Made by a program: the position numbers and the translations under genes. The notes under the pieces are model-generated. The model made no database searches and was not told the origin of the DNA. It worked only from the letters and a program-made list of their open reading frames with translations. Below, in pieces: positions 25,012 through 34,110 of a stretch of 64,000 nt of DNA (position 1 is the first letter of the stretch; every line of letters starts with the position of its first letter). Origin of the DNA: Palsa-965 sp044448685 (GTDB lineage: Bacteria; Bacteroidota; Bacteroidia; Palsa-965). The stretch covers positions 1-64,000 of the forward strand of contig JBIOHC010000016.1 of the NCBI GenBank assembly GCA_044448685.1, given 5' to 3'.

Positions 25012-25019
25012 CAAATGTA
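25012..25019 (-). promoter_or_regulatory. -7 element of rocD promoter
   Basis: TACATTTG on the minus strand, 35 bases before the rocD ATG. Confidence 0.5.
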
Positions 25020-25079
25020 GTGATTTTCCGGCAGATGGGTTACCATCAGGGGGATTGGCTATGCAATGCACACAATTTG

Positions 25080-25087
25080 TACTTTTG
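25080..25087 (+). promoter_or_regulatory. -7 element placed for a leaderless rlmD transcript
   Basis: TACTTTTG ends 6 bases before the rlmD ATG at 25094; predicts a start of transcription at the start codon. Confidence 0.55.
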
Positions 25088-25093
25088 GCATCC

Positions 25094-26518
25094 ATGAAAA
25101 ACAAAAAGCCATTACCCCTGCTCACGAATGTCGAAATTATCGATACAGGTACGGAAGGTCAGTCTGTCGCTAAAGTGGAAGAGATGGTAGTATTCGTGAA
25201 AGGAGCTATCCCGGGTGATCTAGTGGATGTACAGCTAACCCGTAAAAAGAACAAATTTGCCGAAGGAGAAGCCGTTGCTTTTCACACCTATTCTCCAAAC
25301 CGGGTAAAGCCGGCATGTGAGCATTTCGGTATTTGCGGAGGCTGTAAATGGCAGCATATGAATTATGACACCCAGCTTCAGTTCAAACAAAAACAGGTTT
25401 GGAATGCACTTGTTCGTATCGGGAAACTTGATATTCATGAAATAGCAACCATTCTGGGTTCTGCTCAAATTTATGGTTACCGGAATAAACTCGAATTCAC
25501 TTTCTCCGATAAGAAATGGCTTACAAAAGATGAAATAAACGATCCTGAACTTTCTTTTACCCAGGGTCCCGGAGGCTCCCGGAATGCACTTGGATTCCAT
25601 ATCCCCGGGCTTTTTGACAAAATACTGGATATTCATACCTGTCACCTCCAGGCCGACCCTTCCAATGCAATCCGGAATGAGGTGAAACGATTCTGTCAGC
25701 AGGAAGAGATTCCTTTTTTTGATATAAGGGCACAAAGCGGACTGATGCGGAATCTGATAATCCGTACCTCCAGTACCGGTGAAACAATGGTTATTGTGAT
25801 TTTTTATGCCGAAGACCCGGCAGTAGAGAAACTGATGAATCATCTTCGAATAACCTTTCCGGAAATCACTTCCCTGCTTTATGTGATTAACGGCAAAAGA
25901 AATGATACCATCTTTGATCAGGAAATAAAAACCTTCCACGGACAAGACCATATCCTGGAGCAGATGGAAGAACTTAAGTTCCGGATTTCGCCTAAATCTT
26001 TTTACCAGACCAATTCGGCCCAGGCTTATGAACTCTATAAGGTGGCAAGGAATTTTGCCGGCCTGAAGGGTACGGAGCTGGTTTATGACCTGTATACAGG
26101 CACAGGAACAATAGCCAATTTCGTGGCAGCCAGAGCATCAAAAGTGGTTGGGATTGAATATGTGGAGGCTGCTATTGCCGATGCCAACATAAATTCCAGT
26201 CTGAACGGAATTAAAAACACGCAGTTCTTTGCAGGAGATATGAAGGATGTGCTGAATGATTTTTTTTTAGCAGAAAATGGGAGGCCGGATGTTATCATCA
26301 CCGACCCTCCCCGTGCAGGTATGCATGAAGCAGTGGTAAGAAAGATAGACAGCATCCGTCCTGAAAAAATCGTGTATGTAAGCTGTAATCCTGCTACGCA
26401 GGCCAGGGATCTGGCCCTTCTGAATGAGTCCTATGCGGTTAAGGCAGTGCAGCCGGTAGATATGTTTCCGCACACCCACCATTTAGAGAATGTTGTGTTG
26501 CTTGAAAAAAAGCCATGA
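25094..26518 (+). CDS. rlmD: 23S rRNA (uracil-C5)-methyltransferase, RlmD/RumA family
   Basis: SAM-dependent enzyme that methylates a uracil C5 in 23S rRNA. It is 474 residues from the ATG at 25094; the open frame extends upstream through the rocD gene, but the family starts here. A TRAM domain spans about 10-65. The iron-sulfur cysteines are C75, C81 and C84 (CEHFGICGGC), with a fourth in ILDIHTCHL. The methyltransferase part carries VYDLYTGTGTIANF, the ITDPPRAGMH motif and the catalytic Cys in VYVSCNPATQARDL. The exact target base (747 or 1939 type) cannot be told by eye. Its TGA overlaps the next ATG. Confidence 0.9.
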   Translation: MKNKKPLPLLTNVEIIDTGTEGQSVAKVEEMVVFVKGAIPGDLVDVQLTRKKNKFAEGEAVAFHTYSPNRVKPACEHFGICGGCKWQHMNYDTQLQFKQKQVWNALVRIGKLDIHEIATILGSAQIYGYRNKLEFTFSDKKWLTKDEINDPELSFTQGPGGSRNALGFHIPGLFDKILDIHTCHLQADPSNAIRNEVKRFCQQEEIPFFDIRAQSGLMRNLIIRTSSTGETMVIVIFYAEDPAVEKLMNHLRITFPEITSLLYVINGKRNDTIFDQEIKTFHGQDHILEQMEELKFRISPKSFYQTNSAQAYELYKVARNFAGLKGTELVYDLYTGTGTIANFVAARASKVVGIEYVEAAIADANINSSLNGIKNTQFFAGDMKDVLNDFFLAENGRPDVIITDPPRAGMHEAVVRKIDSIRPEKIVYVSCNPATQARDLALLNESYAVKAVQPVDMFPHTHHLENVVLLEKKP

Positions 26519-27285
26519 ACCGGCATCAGCTGAAGAGTTTTCTGGATGAAAAGGCCGATTTCTATAACCGGACAACTTTTATTGAAACGGATCCTGTTTC
26601 CATACCCCGGCGGTTTTCAAAACAGCAGGATATAGAAATAGCCGGTTTTTTCGCTTCTGTCCTAGCCTGGGGCCAGCGTCCTACCATTATCCGTAATGCC
26701 AACAGGATCATGCAAGGCATGGATGAAAGTCCTTATGAATTCATTCTCAATCATACAGAGTCAGAACTTAAACCGTTTAACAAAATTGTACACCGTACTT
26801 TCAACGGAACGGATTGTATCTGCTTTATAAAGGCATTGAAACATCTTTATACATGCTACCCTACCCTGGAATATGCTTTTCTGGATGACCAAACAGGCGA
26901 AGATCCGGATATACGAATGTCTATTTCCCGGTTCAGGAAGCGCTTTTTTTCCATACCCTATCCTATTCATGCTGCCAAACATGTGTCTGATCCGGAAGCC
27001 GGGTCGGCCTGTAAGCGCATCAATATGTTTTTACGCTGGATGGTGAGGAAAGACCTGCGTGAAGTGGATTTTGGAATCTGGAAACAGATTCCCCCTTCAC
27101 GCCTTATGTGCCCTCTGGATGTACATTCCGGAAATGTAGCCCGTAAACTGGGTCTGCTGAGCAGGAATGCGAACGATTGGAAAGCCGTGGAGGAGCTTAC
27201 CCGGGCACTTCGTAAAATGGATCCTTCAGATCCGGTGAAGTACGATTTTGCCCTTTTCGGTTTAGGAGTATTTGAAGGCTTTTAA
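26515..27285 (+). CDS. TIGR02757 (DUF2400) family protein
   Basis: A 256-residue soluble protein, recognised by FYNRTTFIETDPVSIPRRF near the start, DIEIAGFFASVLAWGQRPTI (about 40-60), GSACKRINMFLRWMVRKD (about 160-178) and the C-terminal SDPVKYDFALFGLG. The fold is thought to resemble helix-hairpin-helix DNA glycosylases, and LMCPLDVHSGNVARKLGLL occupies the position of the HhH-glycosylase Asp segment; a DNA or RNA role is inferred only. It starts by an ATGA overlap with rlmD, so the two are translated together. Confidence 0.82.
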   Translation: MNRHQLKSFLDEKADFYNRTTFIETDPVSIPRRFSKQQDIEIAGFFASVLAWGQRPTIIRNANRIMQGMDESPYEFILNHTESELKPFNKIVHRTFNGTDCICFIKALKHLYTCYPTLEYAFLDDQTGEDPDIRMSISRFRKRFFSIPYPIHAAKHVSDPEAGSACKRINMFLRWMVRKDLREVDFGIWKQIPPSRLMCPLDVHSGNVARKLGLLSRNANDWKAVEELTRALRKMDPSDPVKYDFALFGLGVFEGF

Positions 27286-27299
27286 AAGCTTAAAATATG

Positions 27300-27307
27300 T
27301 ACCTTTG
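27300..27307 (+). promoter_or_regulatory. -7 element placed for a leaderless BatA-type gene
   Basis: TACCTTTG ends 6 bases before the ATG at 27314. Confidence 0.55.
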
Positions 27308-27313
27308 AACCTG

Positions 27314-29389
27314 ATGCAATTCGTTTATCCTACATTTCTCTTCGCCCTCGCGTCCCTCAGTATACCGATCATCATTCATCTTTTTAATTTCCGGAAATTT
27401 AAAACCGTCTATTTTACCAATGTAAGGTTTCTGAAAGAGGTGAAGGAAGAAACCCAGGCCAAGTCCAGGCTTAAGCATCTGCTTGTGCTCTTTGCCCGTT
27501 TACTGGCATTGACCTTCCTGATTCTGGCCTTTGCACAGCCTTTTATTCCCCGTTCCCAAACGCTTATCCCCAAAGGAGCAAAAGCAGTGAGTGTTTATAT
27601 AGACAACTCCTTCAGCATGGATGCTGAAAACAAAAGCGGACGGCTGCTGGATGAAGCCAGAAAGGCTGCCCGGGAAATAGCATCTTCCTATAAACCCACA
27701 GATCAGTTTCAGCTCCTGACGAATGATTTTGAAGGAAGGCATCAGCGGCTTTTGAACAGGGAGGAATTTCTGGAGAATGTGGAGGAAGTGAAACTGAGTC
27801 CTGCACTCCGTAATCTTTCAGAGATCACTTCCCGTCAGGCTGAAATACTTATCCACAGCGGAGCCCCCAGGGGGGCCAAAATAGCATTTATCATCAGTGA
27901 TTTTCAGAAGAGCACCTGGGATGCCGAGAAACTCAAAAATGATACCTCGGTAAGCTACCATCTTGTACCGGTCAAGGCCGAAGAGCAGAAAAATTTATAT
28001 GTGGATTCCTGCTGGTTTGATTCTCCTGTTCGAAAGCTCAACAGACCGGAATATATGCATGTGCGTATACGGAATGCTTCGGCACAGGAATATGTGAATG
28101 TGCCCATGAAGCTGTTTATTAACGGACAGCAAAAGACGCCGTCCAGTTTCAGCATCGGTGCCAATGCCAAGGTTGATACGGTCATAGCCTTTACTGTACG
28201 TGAAACGGGATGGCAGGATGGGCGGGTGGAAATTACAGACAGCCCCATAACCTTTGATGATATATTCTATTTTTCATACAGGATTTCCAAAACCTTGCCT
28301 GTCTTATCCATCGCTCCTGCATCAGCCGGCAAAGGAGGTGTTGACCCTGTATCCAATCTTTTCAAAAAAGACTCGGCATTCAGTTATACATCCGTAAATG
28401 AAAATGCGGTTGATTATTCCTCCCTGGCACATAACAGCCTTATCGTGACACAGGGTTTGAATACTATTTCTTCCGGACTCAGTCAGGAACTGACCCGTTT
28501 TGTGCAGAACGGCGGTTGCCTTCTCCTCTTTCCTTCAGGCAATGCAGATCCGGTTTCCTATAATACCTTTTTCGATCAGTTGCATCTGCCAGGGCTTGCT
28601 GAGCTTGATACGGCAAGGATGCCTGTTGAACAACTGAATTCGGAGCAGGAGATATACAAAGAAGGGGTTTTTGAAAAGAAAAACGCCGGAGCACAGAAAG
28701 GCCCAATGGATCTTCCGCTCGTTTTCCGGCATTTCAGGCTGAACCGCAGTTCTCATTCAACCGAAGAATACCTGATGAAACTGAGAAACGGTGAAATCTT
28801 TCTTGCTAAGTATGCAAGCGGAAAAGGTAATGTATACCTGTGTACAGCCCCGCTGAACGATGGCAGCAATTTCACCAAACATGCATTGTTTGTTCCAACC
28901 CTGCTTCAGATAGCTTTTTTCAGTCAAACCCAGAACAGGCTTTTTTATACCATCGGAAGCAATGATGTTGTGGAGCTTCTCAATGCCAATACGAGCGGTG
29001 AGAATGTCTTTCATATCTCCTCCTCCGAACTGAAAGCGGATATTATTCCTGAACACCGAATTATTGATTCAAAAACAGAGATATACGTTCGCAACCAGAT
29101 TAATAAAGCCGGCAACTATGTACTGAGTTCAAATACGGAGAAGATTCAAAGTCTTTCATTCAATTACGACCGCAGGGAATCGGATATACGGACATTCCAG
29201 ACTTCCGAGCTGAAACTTATTTGTGAAAAGGCGGGATGGATAAATTTCAATACTATAGAAACCGGTGGTAAAGGATTACAGGCCGGCCTGGCGGATATAG
29301 ATCAGGGACGAAAACTTTGGAAGTTCTGTGTCATGCTTTGTCTGTTGTTCCTTGCAGCCGAAGTCATGCTCTTACGCTGGTTCAAATAA
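27314..29389 (+). CDS. BatA-domain membrane protein with vWA-like domain
   Basis: A 691-residue membrane protein of the aerotolerance (Bat) group. It has an N-terminal BatA domain with two helices: FLFALASLSIPIIIHLFNFRK (about 7-27) and a second near 55-75. LKHLLVLFARLLALTFLILAF between them is the family hallmark. A von Willebrand A-like fold follows, with a partial MIDAS D97-x-S99-x-S101 in YIDNSFSMD, then a beta-rich region to about 660 and a final helix before the C-terminus. The 27272 start is rejected because the hydrophobic family start is MQFVYPTFLF. The neighbour downstream is the dihydroorotase homologue, a pairing I recall in other Bacteroidota. Confidence 0.82.
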   Translation: MQFVYPTFLFALASLSIPIIIHLFNFRKFKTVYFTNVRFLKEVKEETQAKSRLKHLLVLFARLLALTFLILAFAQPFIPRSQTLIPKGAKAVSVYIDNSFSMDAENKSGRLLDEARKAAREIASSYKPTDQFQLLTNDFEGRHQRLLNREEFLENVEEVKLSPALRNLSEITSRQAEILIHSGAPRGAKIAFIISDFQKSTWDAEKLKNDTSVSYHLVPVKAEEQKNLYVDSCWFDSPVRKLNRPEYMHVRIRNASAQEYVNVPMKLFINGQQKTPSSFSIGANAKVDTVIAFTVRETGWQDGRVEITDSPITFDDIFYFSYRISKTLPVLSIAPASAGKGGVDPVSNLFKKDSAFSYTSVNENAVDYSSLAHNSLIVTQGLNTISSGLSQELTRFVQNGGCLLLFPSGNADPVSYNTFFDQLHLPGLAELDTARMPVEQLNSEQEIYKEGVFEKKNAGAQKGPMDLPLVFRHFRLNRSSHSTEEYLMKLRNGEIFLAKYASGKGNVYLCTAPLNDGSNFTKHALFVPTLLQIAFFSQTQNRLFYTIGSNDVVELLNANTSGENVFHISSSELKADIIPEHRIIDSKTEIYVRNQINKAGNYVLSSNTEKIQSLSFNYDRRESDIRTFQTSELKLICEKAGWINFNTIETGGKGLQAGLADIDQGRKLWKFCVMLCLLFLAAEVMLLRWFK

Positions 29390-29410
29390 AAGTGTTAAAT
29401 TTCAGGGCCT

Positions 29411-30670
29411 ATGAACATACTCATTCAAAAAGCTAAGATTGTTGATCCCTCGTCTCCCTGGAACGGGAAAACAGCTGATATACTTATTGAGAAGGGAATA
29501 ATAGTCCGTATTGGCGAAAAGCTGGAGGCTCCTTCTGCAATACTATTCGGAGCGGCTAATCTGCATGCTTCACCCGGTTGGTTCGATATGCAGGCCAATT
29601 TAAGGGATCCCGGTTTTGAATACAAGGAGGATCTGGAAAGCGGAGCCCTCGCTGCTGCAAGCGGAGGCTACACAGGCCTTGCAATTATGCCTTCCACCCA
29701 ACCACCTATACACTCCAAGGCTGAAGTGGAATATATACGCAATAAATCCAGAAATGCCATCATTGACTTGTATCCGGTAGGAACCGTTTCACATCTTCTG
29801 GAAGGGAACGATCTTTCTGAAATGTATGACATGCATCTGAGTGGTGCGGTTGCTTTTTCGGACGATAAAAAACCGATCAAAAATTCAGGGTTGCTGATGC
29901 GTGCCCTGCTTTATACCAAGAATTTCAACAGGCTTATCATGACACATTGTGAAGAGCGGAGCATTTCGGGTGATGGAAAAATGAATGAAGGCATTACAAG
30001 CACTAAATTAGGGCTGAAAGGTATGCCGGCACTGTCAGAAGAAATTATGGTGGCACGAAATATTCAGGTACTTGAATATACAGGAGGGCAGCTCCATATT
30101 TCCTCCGTATCCACAGCACATTCCGTGACCCTTATCCGGAAAGCGAAGGCACAGGGACTTGCCATCAGTGCTTCGGTCAATTCACATCACCTGGCTTTGA
30201 ATGATGAAAGTCTGCATGAATTCGACAGCAATTTGAAAGTTAATCCTCCCCTGAGGACTGCAGTTGATATAGAAGCATTGAAAAAAGGGCTTGCGGATGG
30301 AACACTCGATGTGATTGTCTCCGATCACAGTCCGGAAGATACAGAAAACAAGGAGCTCGAATTTGATCATGCTGCTTATGGAATGCTTGGTCTGGAAACT
30401 GCTTATGCCCTTGCCAATACCTATTCCGGTCTGAATCCGGAACAGCTCATGGAGAAGATGAGTTCAAACCCCAGGCGCCTGCTTGGTCTGGCACCTGTTT
30501 CCCTGAAAGAAGGTTCAGAGGCCAACATAAGCCTGTTTGATCCTTTTCTGACATGGGTTTTCGGCGATAAGGATATACGGTCTAAATCACGCAATACTCC
30601 TTTTGTGGGACATACCTTCAAAGGGAAAGCGCTTGGAATTATCAATAAAGGGCAGTTAATCAGAAACTAA
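29411..30670 (+). CDS. Dihydroorotase-like amidohydrolase lacking the HxH motif
   Basis: A 419-residue amidohydrolase-superfamily protein aligning with class I dihydroorotase (pyrimidine synthesis). Active enzymes have D-x-H-x-H-x-R-x-P-G; here residues 59-68 read DMQANLRDPG, so the two metal-binding His are Gln61 and Asn63. Other landmarks are kept: AFSDDKKPI, IMTHCEERSI, LHISSVSTAHS and SDHSPEDT. Loss of HxH argues against normal binuclear zinc catalysis. It is either a non-catalytic subunit, like the pseudo-dihydroorotase that scaffolds some aspartate transcarbamoylases, or an altered enzyme. The gene sits between a BatA-type gene and endonuclease III, not with pyrB. Confidence 0.82.
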   Translation: MNILIQKAKIVDPSSPWNGKTADILIEKGIIVRIGEKLEAPSAILFGAANLHASPGWFDMQANLRDPGFEYKEDLESGALAAASGGYTGLAIMPSTQPPIHSKAEVEYIRNKSRNAIIDLYPVGTVSHLLEGNDLSEMYDMHLSGAVAFSDDKKPIKNSGLLMRALLYTKNFNRLIMTHCEERSISGDGKMNEGITSTKLGLKGMPALSEEIMVARNIQVLEYTGGQLHISSVSTAHSVTLIRKAKAQGLAISASVNSHHLALNDESLHEFDSNLKVNPPLRTAVDIEALKKGLADGTLDVIVSDHSPEDTENKELEFDHAAYGMLGLETAYALANTYSGLNPEQLMEKMSSNPRRLLGLAPVSLKEGSEANISLFDPFLTWVFGDKDIRSKSRNTPFVGHTFKGKALGIINKGQLIRN

Positions 30671-30689
30671 CTGCTTCAAACAAAACGTC

Positions 30690-31319
30690 ATGGCTAAGAT
30701 CAATTGGGCAACAGCTGTTCAGCCGCTTATTAAGAAATATAAGGGAAGGCCACATCCTCTTGCTTACAAAAACGTGTACCAGCTTCTGGTAATGGTGATC
30801 CTTTCCGCCCAGGATTCGGATAAACACATCAACGAAGTGGCACCACCCTTTTTCGAAGCTTTTCCGGATATGAAATCCCTTGCCAAAGCAGATGAACAAA
30901 GCTTATTCCGCTATATAGGCAAGGTCCGGAATTTCGGAAATAAGACCAAATGGCTTCTGACACTGGCCAGGACAGTAAAGGAAGATAAAAACATACCGCT
31001 GACACTGGAAAAGCTGACTGAGCTGCCTGGAATAGGCCGGAAGTCGGCTAATGTTATCCTGAGAGAAGCCGGAAAAAAAGCGGAAGGTGTGATTGTCGAC
31101 CTGCATGTACTTCGTGTTGCACCCAGGCTGGGAATTGCGAACGGAACAGACCCCAAAAAGATTGAAAAACAAATTATGGAACTGATACCGGAAAAGGATT
31201 GGGGACAGATTGGTATGGCCTTTTCTTTTCTGGGTCGTGAAACCTGCCGGCCCACCAATCCCAAATGTCCGGAATGTGTTATGAATACATGCTGTGCATA
31301 TCTGAAAACCAGCAAGTAA
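30690..31319 (+). CDS. nth: Endonuclease III-type DNA glycosylase/AP lyase
   Basis: Base-excision repair enzyme that removes oxidised pyrimidines and cleaves abasic sites. The 209 residues include the helix-hairpin-helix LPGIGRKSAN with catalytic Lys118, and the Gly/Pro-rich-loop aspartate D137 in VDLHVLRVAPRLG. Canonical proteins have VDTHV, so Leu replaces Thr. The iron-sulfur cluster is complete: C186-x6-C193-x2-C196-x5-C202. The gene starts 19 bases after the dihydroorotase stop and converges on a small membrane-protein gene. Confidence 0.92.
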   Translation: MAKINWATAVQPLIKKYKGRPHPLAYKNVYQLLVMVILSAQDSDKHINEVAPPFFEAFPDMKSLAKADEQSLFRYIGKVRNFGNKTKWLLTLARTVKEDKNIPLTLEKLTELPGIGRKSANVILREAGKKAEGVIVDLHVLRVAPRLGIANGTDPKKIEKQIMELIPEKDWGQIGMAFSFLGRETCRPTNPKCPECVMNTCCAYLKTSK

Positions 31320-31337
31320 ATCGAAACAACTACCCGT

Positions 31338-31850
31338 TTATTCCTGTTTATTGAAAGTTCCTTTTCCGAAAGCCAGCAAAGGATAAAAAACCGGCTCCAG
31401 AAAAGCCAGGCCCAATCCGAAGAGTACAGATTTCTTGAAACGTGCAGCGAGTTTGACGTGCAGGCGTATGTATATTCCCAGATATACCCCATTCAGCATC
31501 CAGTATAACGCAAAGAGGAGATTCATTTTGGACGGATGGAGAAAAGGATAGAACAGCGAGAAAAAGTTAAGGTGGTCTGTGTAAATTATATCGGGCAGCA
31601 AAAAAGGCCTTAAGGTCTTAAAGGTAAGATAGAGGTTGAATAAGGTGATGAAATAAAGAAAGGTCCAGCCTTTCTTCATGCCGGTAATTCGCAGCATAAC
31701 ATACATATTCAAAAACGGAATGAAGGCCGATACATTTGACCGTCCGGCTTTTTCAAATATCATCATACGCGATATTATCGTAGTGACGATCAGGATCATC
31801 AGCATCATTAGCGTAACAAAAAAGATCATGGGGGCCTGATTGCTGTCCAT
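31338..31850 (-). CDS. Polytopic inner-membrane protein, DUF5684-like
   Basis: A 170-residue protein with about four hydrophobic helices. The segment IFEKAGRSNVSAFIPFLNMYVMLRI matches the pattern IFEKAGxxxxxAxIPxxNxYxxLxI seen in small membrane proteins annotated DUF5684 and in signal-peptidase-fused versions. The C-terminus is basic (ARFKKSVLFGLG ... GKGTFNKQE). The ATG at 31850 is taken rather than a TTG 12 bases earlier. It follows the MBL gene by 12 bases and is probably cotranscribed. Function unknown. Confidence 0.68.
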   Translation of the reverse strand: MDSNQAPMIFFVTLMMLMILIVTTIISRMMIFEKAGRSNVSAFIPFLNMYVMLRITGMKKGWTFLYFITLFNLYLTFKTLRPFLLPDIIYTDHLNFFSLFYPFLHPSKMNLLFALYWMLNGVYLGIYIRLHVKLAARFKKSVLFGLGLAFLEPVFYPLLAFGKGTFNKQE

Positions 31851-31862
31851 CGTTGCGTTCAA

Positions 31863-32627
31863 TTAATCCAGTTCTGCTTCCAGGCCGTCATAAGCCAGTT
31901 CAATACCGGGAGGAAGTTCCCTCATGACCTCTGCATGCTTGCCTAACTGATGACTTATATGCGTCAGGTAAGTCATCTCAGCACCCAGTTCCAGGGCCAT
32001 TTCCACGGCCTGGTCGAGAGTAAAGTGAGAGATATGTCTTTCCCTCCTGAGCGCATTCAATACCAGGACTTTGGATCCCTTAATTTTTTCCTTTTCCTTC
32101 TCAGGAATAAGATTGGCATCCGTTACATACGTAAAATCACCGCAACGGAAGGCTTTCACCGGCAGGCGGTGATGCAATACATCAATGGGAATGAATTCCA
32201 CACCTGAGATCCGGAAGGGCTCATTTCCTATAGTATGGAGTTCTATACGGGGTATGCCGGGGTAAGAAGTGCCGTCAAAACAGTAAGGCACTTCCCGTTT
32301 AATGGCTTCCTGCACCCTTTCGCTGGCCCAGAGGGGCATGCTTTTATTATGGATAAAATTAAATGCGCGCACATCATCTATTCCGGCCACATGATCCTTA
32401 TGTTCATGGGTATAGAGTACTGCTTCCAGGTCTTGAACCTTTGCCCTGAGCATTTGCTGCCTGAAATCAGGACCTGTATCAATGACGAAATTTTTGTGGT
32501 TTACCGTAATGAGAACCGAGGAACGGAGACGGTTATCCTTAGGGTCTGCAGAACGGCATACGTCACACTTACAGGCAATAATAGGAACGCCCTGAGAGGT
32601 ACCGGTACCGAGGAAATTGATTTTCAT
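31863..32627 (-). CDS. MBL-fold metallo-hydrolase, PhnP-like
   Basis: A 254-residue cytosolic metallo-beta-lactamase-fold enzyme. FLGTGTSQGVP at the N-terminus and the Cys cluster C19, C21, C24 (ACKCDVC) are typical of the PhnP/YycJ-like phosphodiesterase branch. The metal motif is H74-x-H76-x-D78-H79 (YTHEHKDH), followed by the fourth ligand region VLHHRLPVKAFRCGDF and VTDAN. Likely a cyclic phosphodiesterase or nuclease-related enzyme; the substrate is not determinable. On the minus strand TAACTTCG, a weak -7 match, ends 5 bases before the ATG. Confidence 0.85.
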   Translation of the reverse strand: MKINFLGTGTSQGVPIIACKCDVCRSADPKDNRLRSSVLITVNHKNFVIDTGPDFRQQMLRAKVQDLEAVLYTHEHKDHVAGIDDVRAFNFIHNKSMPLWASERVQEAIKREVPYCFDGTSYPGIPRIELHTIGNEPFRISGVEFIPIDVLHHRLPVKAFRCGDFTYVTDANLIPEKEKEKIKGSKVLVLNALRRERHISHFTLDQAVEMALELGAEMTYLTHISHQLGKHAEVMRELPPGIELAYDGLEAELD

Positions 32628-32772
32628 CAGCGCGAAGTTACCAAAAAAGGGAACAAGAGTACTCCCTGTTCAGACCTGCTTTTATGGAAATGGAATGATT
32701 ATTGCGTCTTGTACATACTAAACGGGAGAATTAAACGTTAGCCGGATATCCCCTTCACTTAAAAGAGTACCC

Positions 32773-33453
32773 ATGCATTACAATTCCAGGGTTGTTGCAG
32801 CCGGAAAAGCACTGAAAAGGGGAAGCCTCATTCTTTTCTGGACCCCACTTATCCTGCTGAGTCTGCTACTCGTTTACAATACCATACCTTATTTCAGTTT
32901 CAAACCCGATTCCTCCTTTCTCATTGAACGTATTTCCCTGTATGGAAAAGCGGTCTGGAAATACAGTTTTTACTTTCATATCGCGGCGGGCAGTTTATGC
33001 ATTCTTACCGCCCTGATTCAGTTCTCTTCCTGGATACTCAAGAAGCGGAAAAAGATACATGTGGTGGCCGGGAAAATCTATGTCTTCGTCGTGCTCCTTA
33101 TTGGTGCCCCTACGGGCTTGTTCATGACCTTTTTTGCCAAGGGAGGTATTGCCGAAAGAGCCTGTTTTATGGCCATGGCTGTTTTCTGGTTTTATACCAC
33201 CTATAAAGGGTTTGTAGCTGCCGCCATTGAAAAGAACTTCCTTTCTCACAAGTTCTGGATGATACGTTCCTATGCTATGGCTCTTACGGCTGTCAGTTTC
33301 CGGGTGTATCATATCCTGTTCCTTTTACTGGGATTCAGCAATTACGATAATTATGCCGTGTCATTATGGATCAGTGTGTTGGGCAATGCTGCAATAGCCG
33401 AAGTATTTATTCTCTTAAAAAGCCGGAATTACCTGCGTTCTTTTATCTCCTGA
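32773..33453 (+). CDS. DUF2306-family multi-pass membrane protein
   Basis: A 226-residue integral membrane protein with about six helices. It is recognised by FHIAAGSLCILTALIQFSS (about 74-92) followed by KKIHVVAGKIYVFVVLL, and later FLSHKFWMIRSYAMALTAVSFRVY, whose conserved His and Arg define DUF2306. The biochemical role is unknown; the family is sometimes compared with cytochrome b561-like helical bundles. It precedes a small exported protein gene by 20 bases. Confidence 0.75.
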   Translation: MHYNSRVVAAGKALKRGSLILFWTPLILLSLLLVYNTIPYFSFKPDSSFLIERISLYGKAVWKYSFYFHIAAGSLCILTALIQFSSWILKKRKKIHVVAGKIYVFVVLLIGAPTGLFMTFFAKGGIAERACFMAMAVFWFYTTYKGFVAAAIEKNFLSHKFWMIRSYAMALTAVSFRVYHILFLLLGFSNYDNYAVSLWISVLGNAAIAEVFILLKSRNYLRSFIS

Positions 33454-33473
33454 TCTAACCTAACACGCCTGAA

Positions 33474-33902
33474 ATGAAAAACTTCCTCCGCCTCTCCGTA
33501 TTCCTGATGGTTATTGCCGGATTGTATGGTTTTGCCGCTATGGTCCTGGACCTTCAGAATGGGAAACTGATACAATACGAGCATGACTCGCCTGTCGCTG
33601 CCGTCAAAAAGAGAACGACCCTGCCGGTTCAGATTGCCGTAATCAGAAAAGGGCAGAAAGCCGGTGATCTGGACAAATCGATTATGCAATTTGCCGTTAT
33701 CAATTCGGCCGTTAAGCCGCTTAAACCCAGGTTAAGAATAGCTGATCTGGATGTCAGGAGCTTTTCCAGAGGCGATATCCGGTTTGAACCTCCTATGGTG
33801 GCTGACATTGATTCAATTGTTAGTGATTCAGCTAAGCTCACCGAAAAGCCCGGTTTGAGAACATTGGTAGTCGTTTCAAAACCGGACAGCACCAAACGGT
33901 AA
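33474..33902 (+). CDS. Small exported or membrane-anchored protein, unknown
   Basis: A 142-residue protein I do not recognise. An N-terminal hydrophobic segment (about 5-26, LRLSVFLMVIAGLYGFAAMVL) acts as a signal or anchor. The rest is soluble, Lys/Arg- and Asp-rich, with beta-like stretches LPVQIAVIRKG and LRTLVVVSKP. There are no cysteines and no lipobox. Probably cotranscribed with the DUF2306 gene. Codon use looks like that of its neighbours. Confidence 0.55.
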   Translation: MKNFLRLSVFLMVIAGLYGFAAMVLDLQNGKLIQYEHDSPVAAVKKRTTLPVQIAVIRKGQKAGDLDKSIMQFAVINSAVKPLKPRLRIADLDVRSFSRGDIRFEPPMVADIDSIVSDSAKLTEKPGLRTLVVVSKPDSTKR

Positions 33903-34036
33903 ACTCTTCGTCCGGATCAGGATATGTATCATCCCTGATGCACAAAGAGTCTTGTATAAAGAAAAATGATATGGGCTGGGGCGGAATATTGTTTGGTGCT
34001 ATGGTATTGTTATTGAAATGTACAATTGATCAGTAT

Positions 34037-34093
34037 CGTACTAACGTGATAGAACGCGGATTTTCATGATAATCATGATTAAATATGATTTTG
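34037..34093 (+). repeat. Dispersed intergenic repeat, copy 1
   Basis: Begins CGTACTAACGTGATAGAACG and continues with ATGAT-rich sequence. It aligns over 57 bases with 50087-50143, about four-fifths identical by eye. This copy lacks the inverted partner arm found at 50157-50188. It lies in the noncoding stretch between the small exported protein gene and tRNA-His. Confidence 0.65.
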
Positions 34094-34110
34094 TGATATC
34101 CACTGATCGG

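Noticed and set aside
24896..25093. 66-codon 5' extension of rlmD
   Set aside because: It overlaps the 5' end of rocD on the other strand and adds no conserved sequence; the TRAM domain begins after the ATG at 25094.
25235..25951. 238-codon open frame opposite rlmD
   Set aside because: The plus strand carries the complete RlmD domain set; the reverse frame has no motif.
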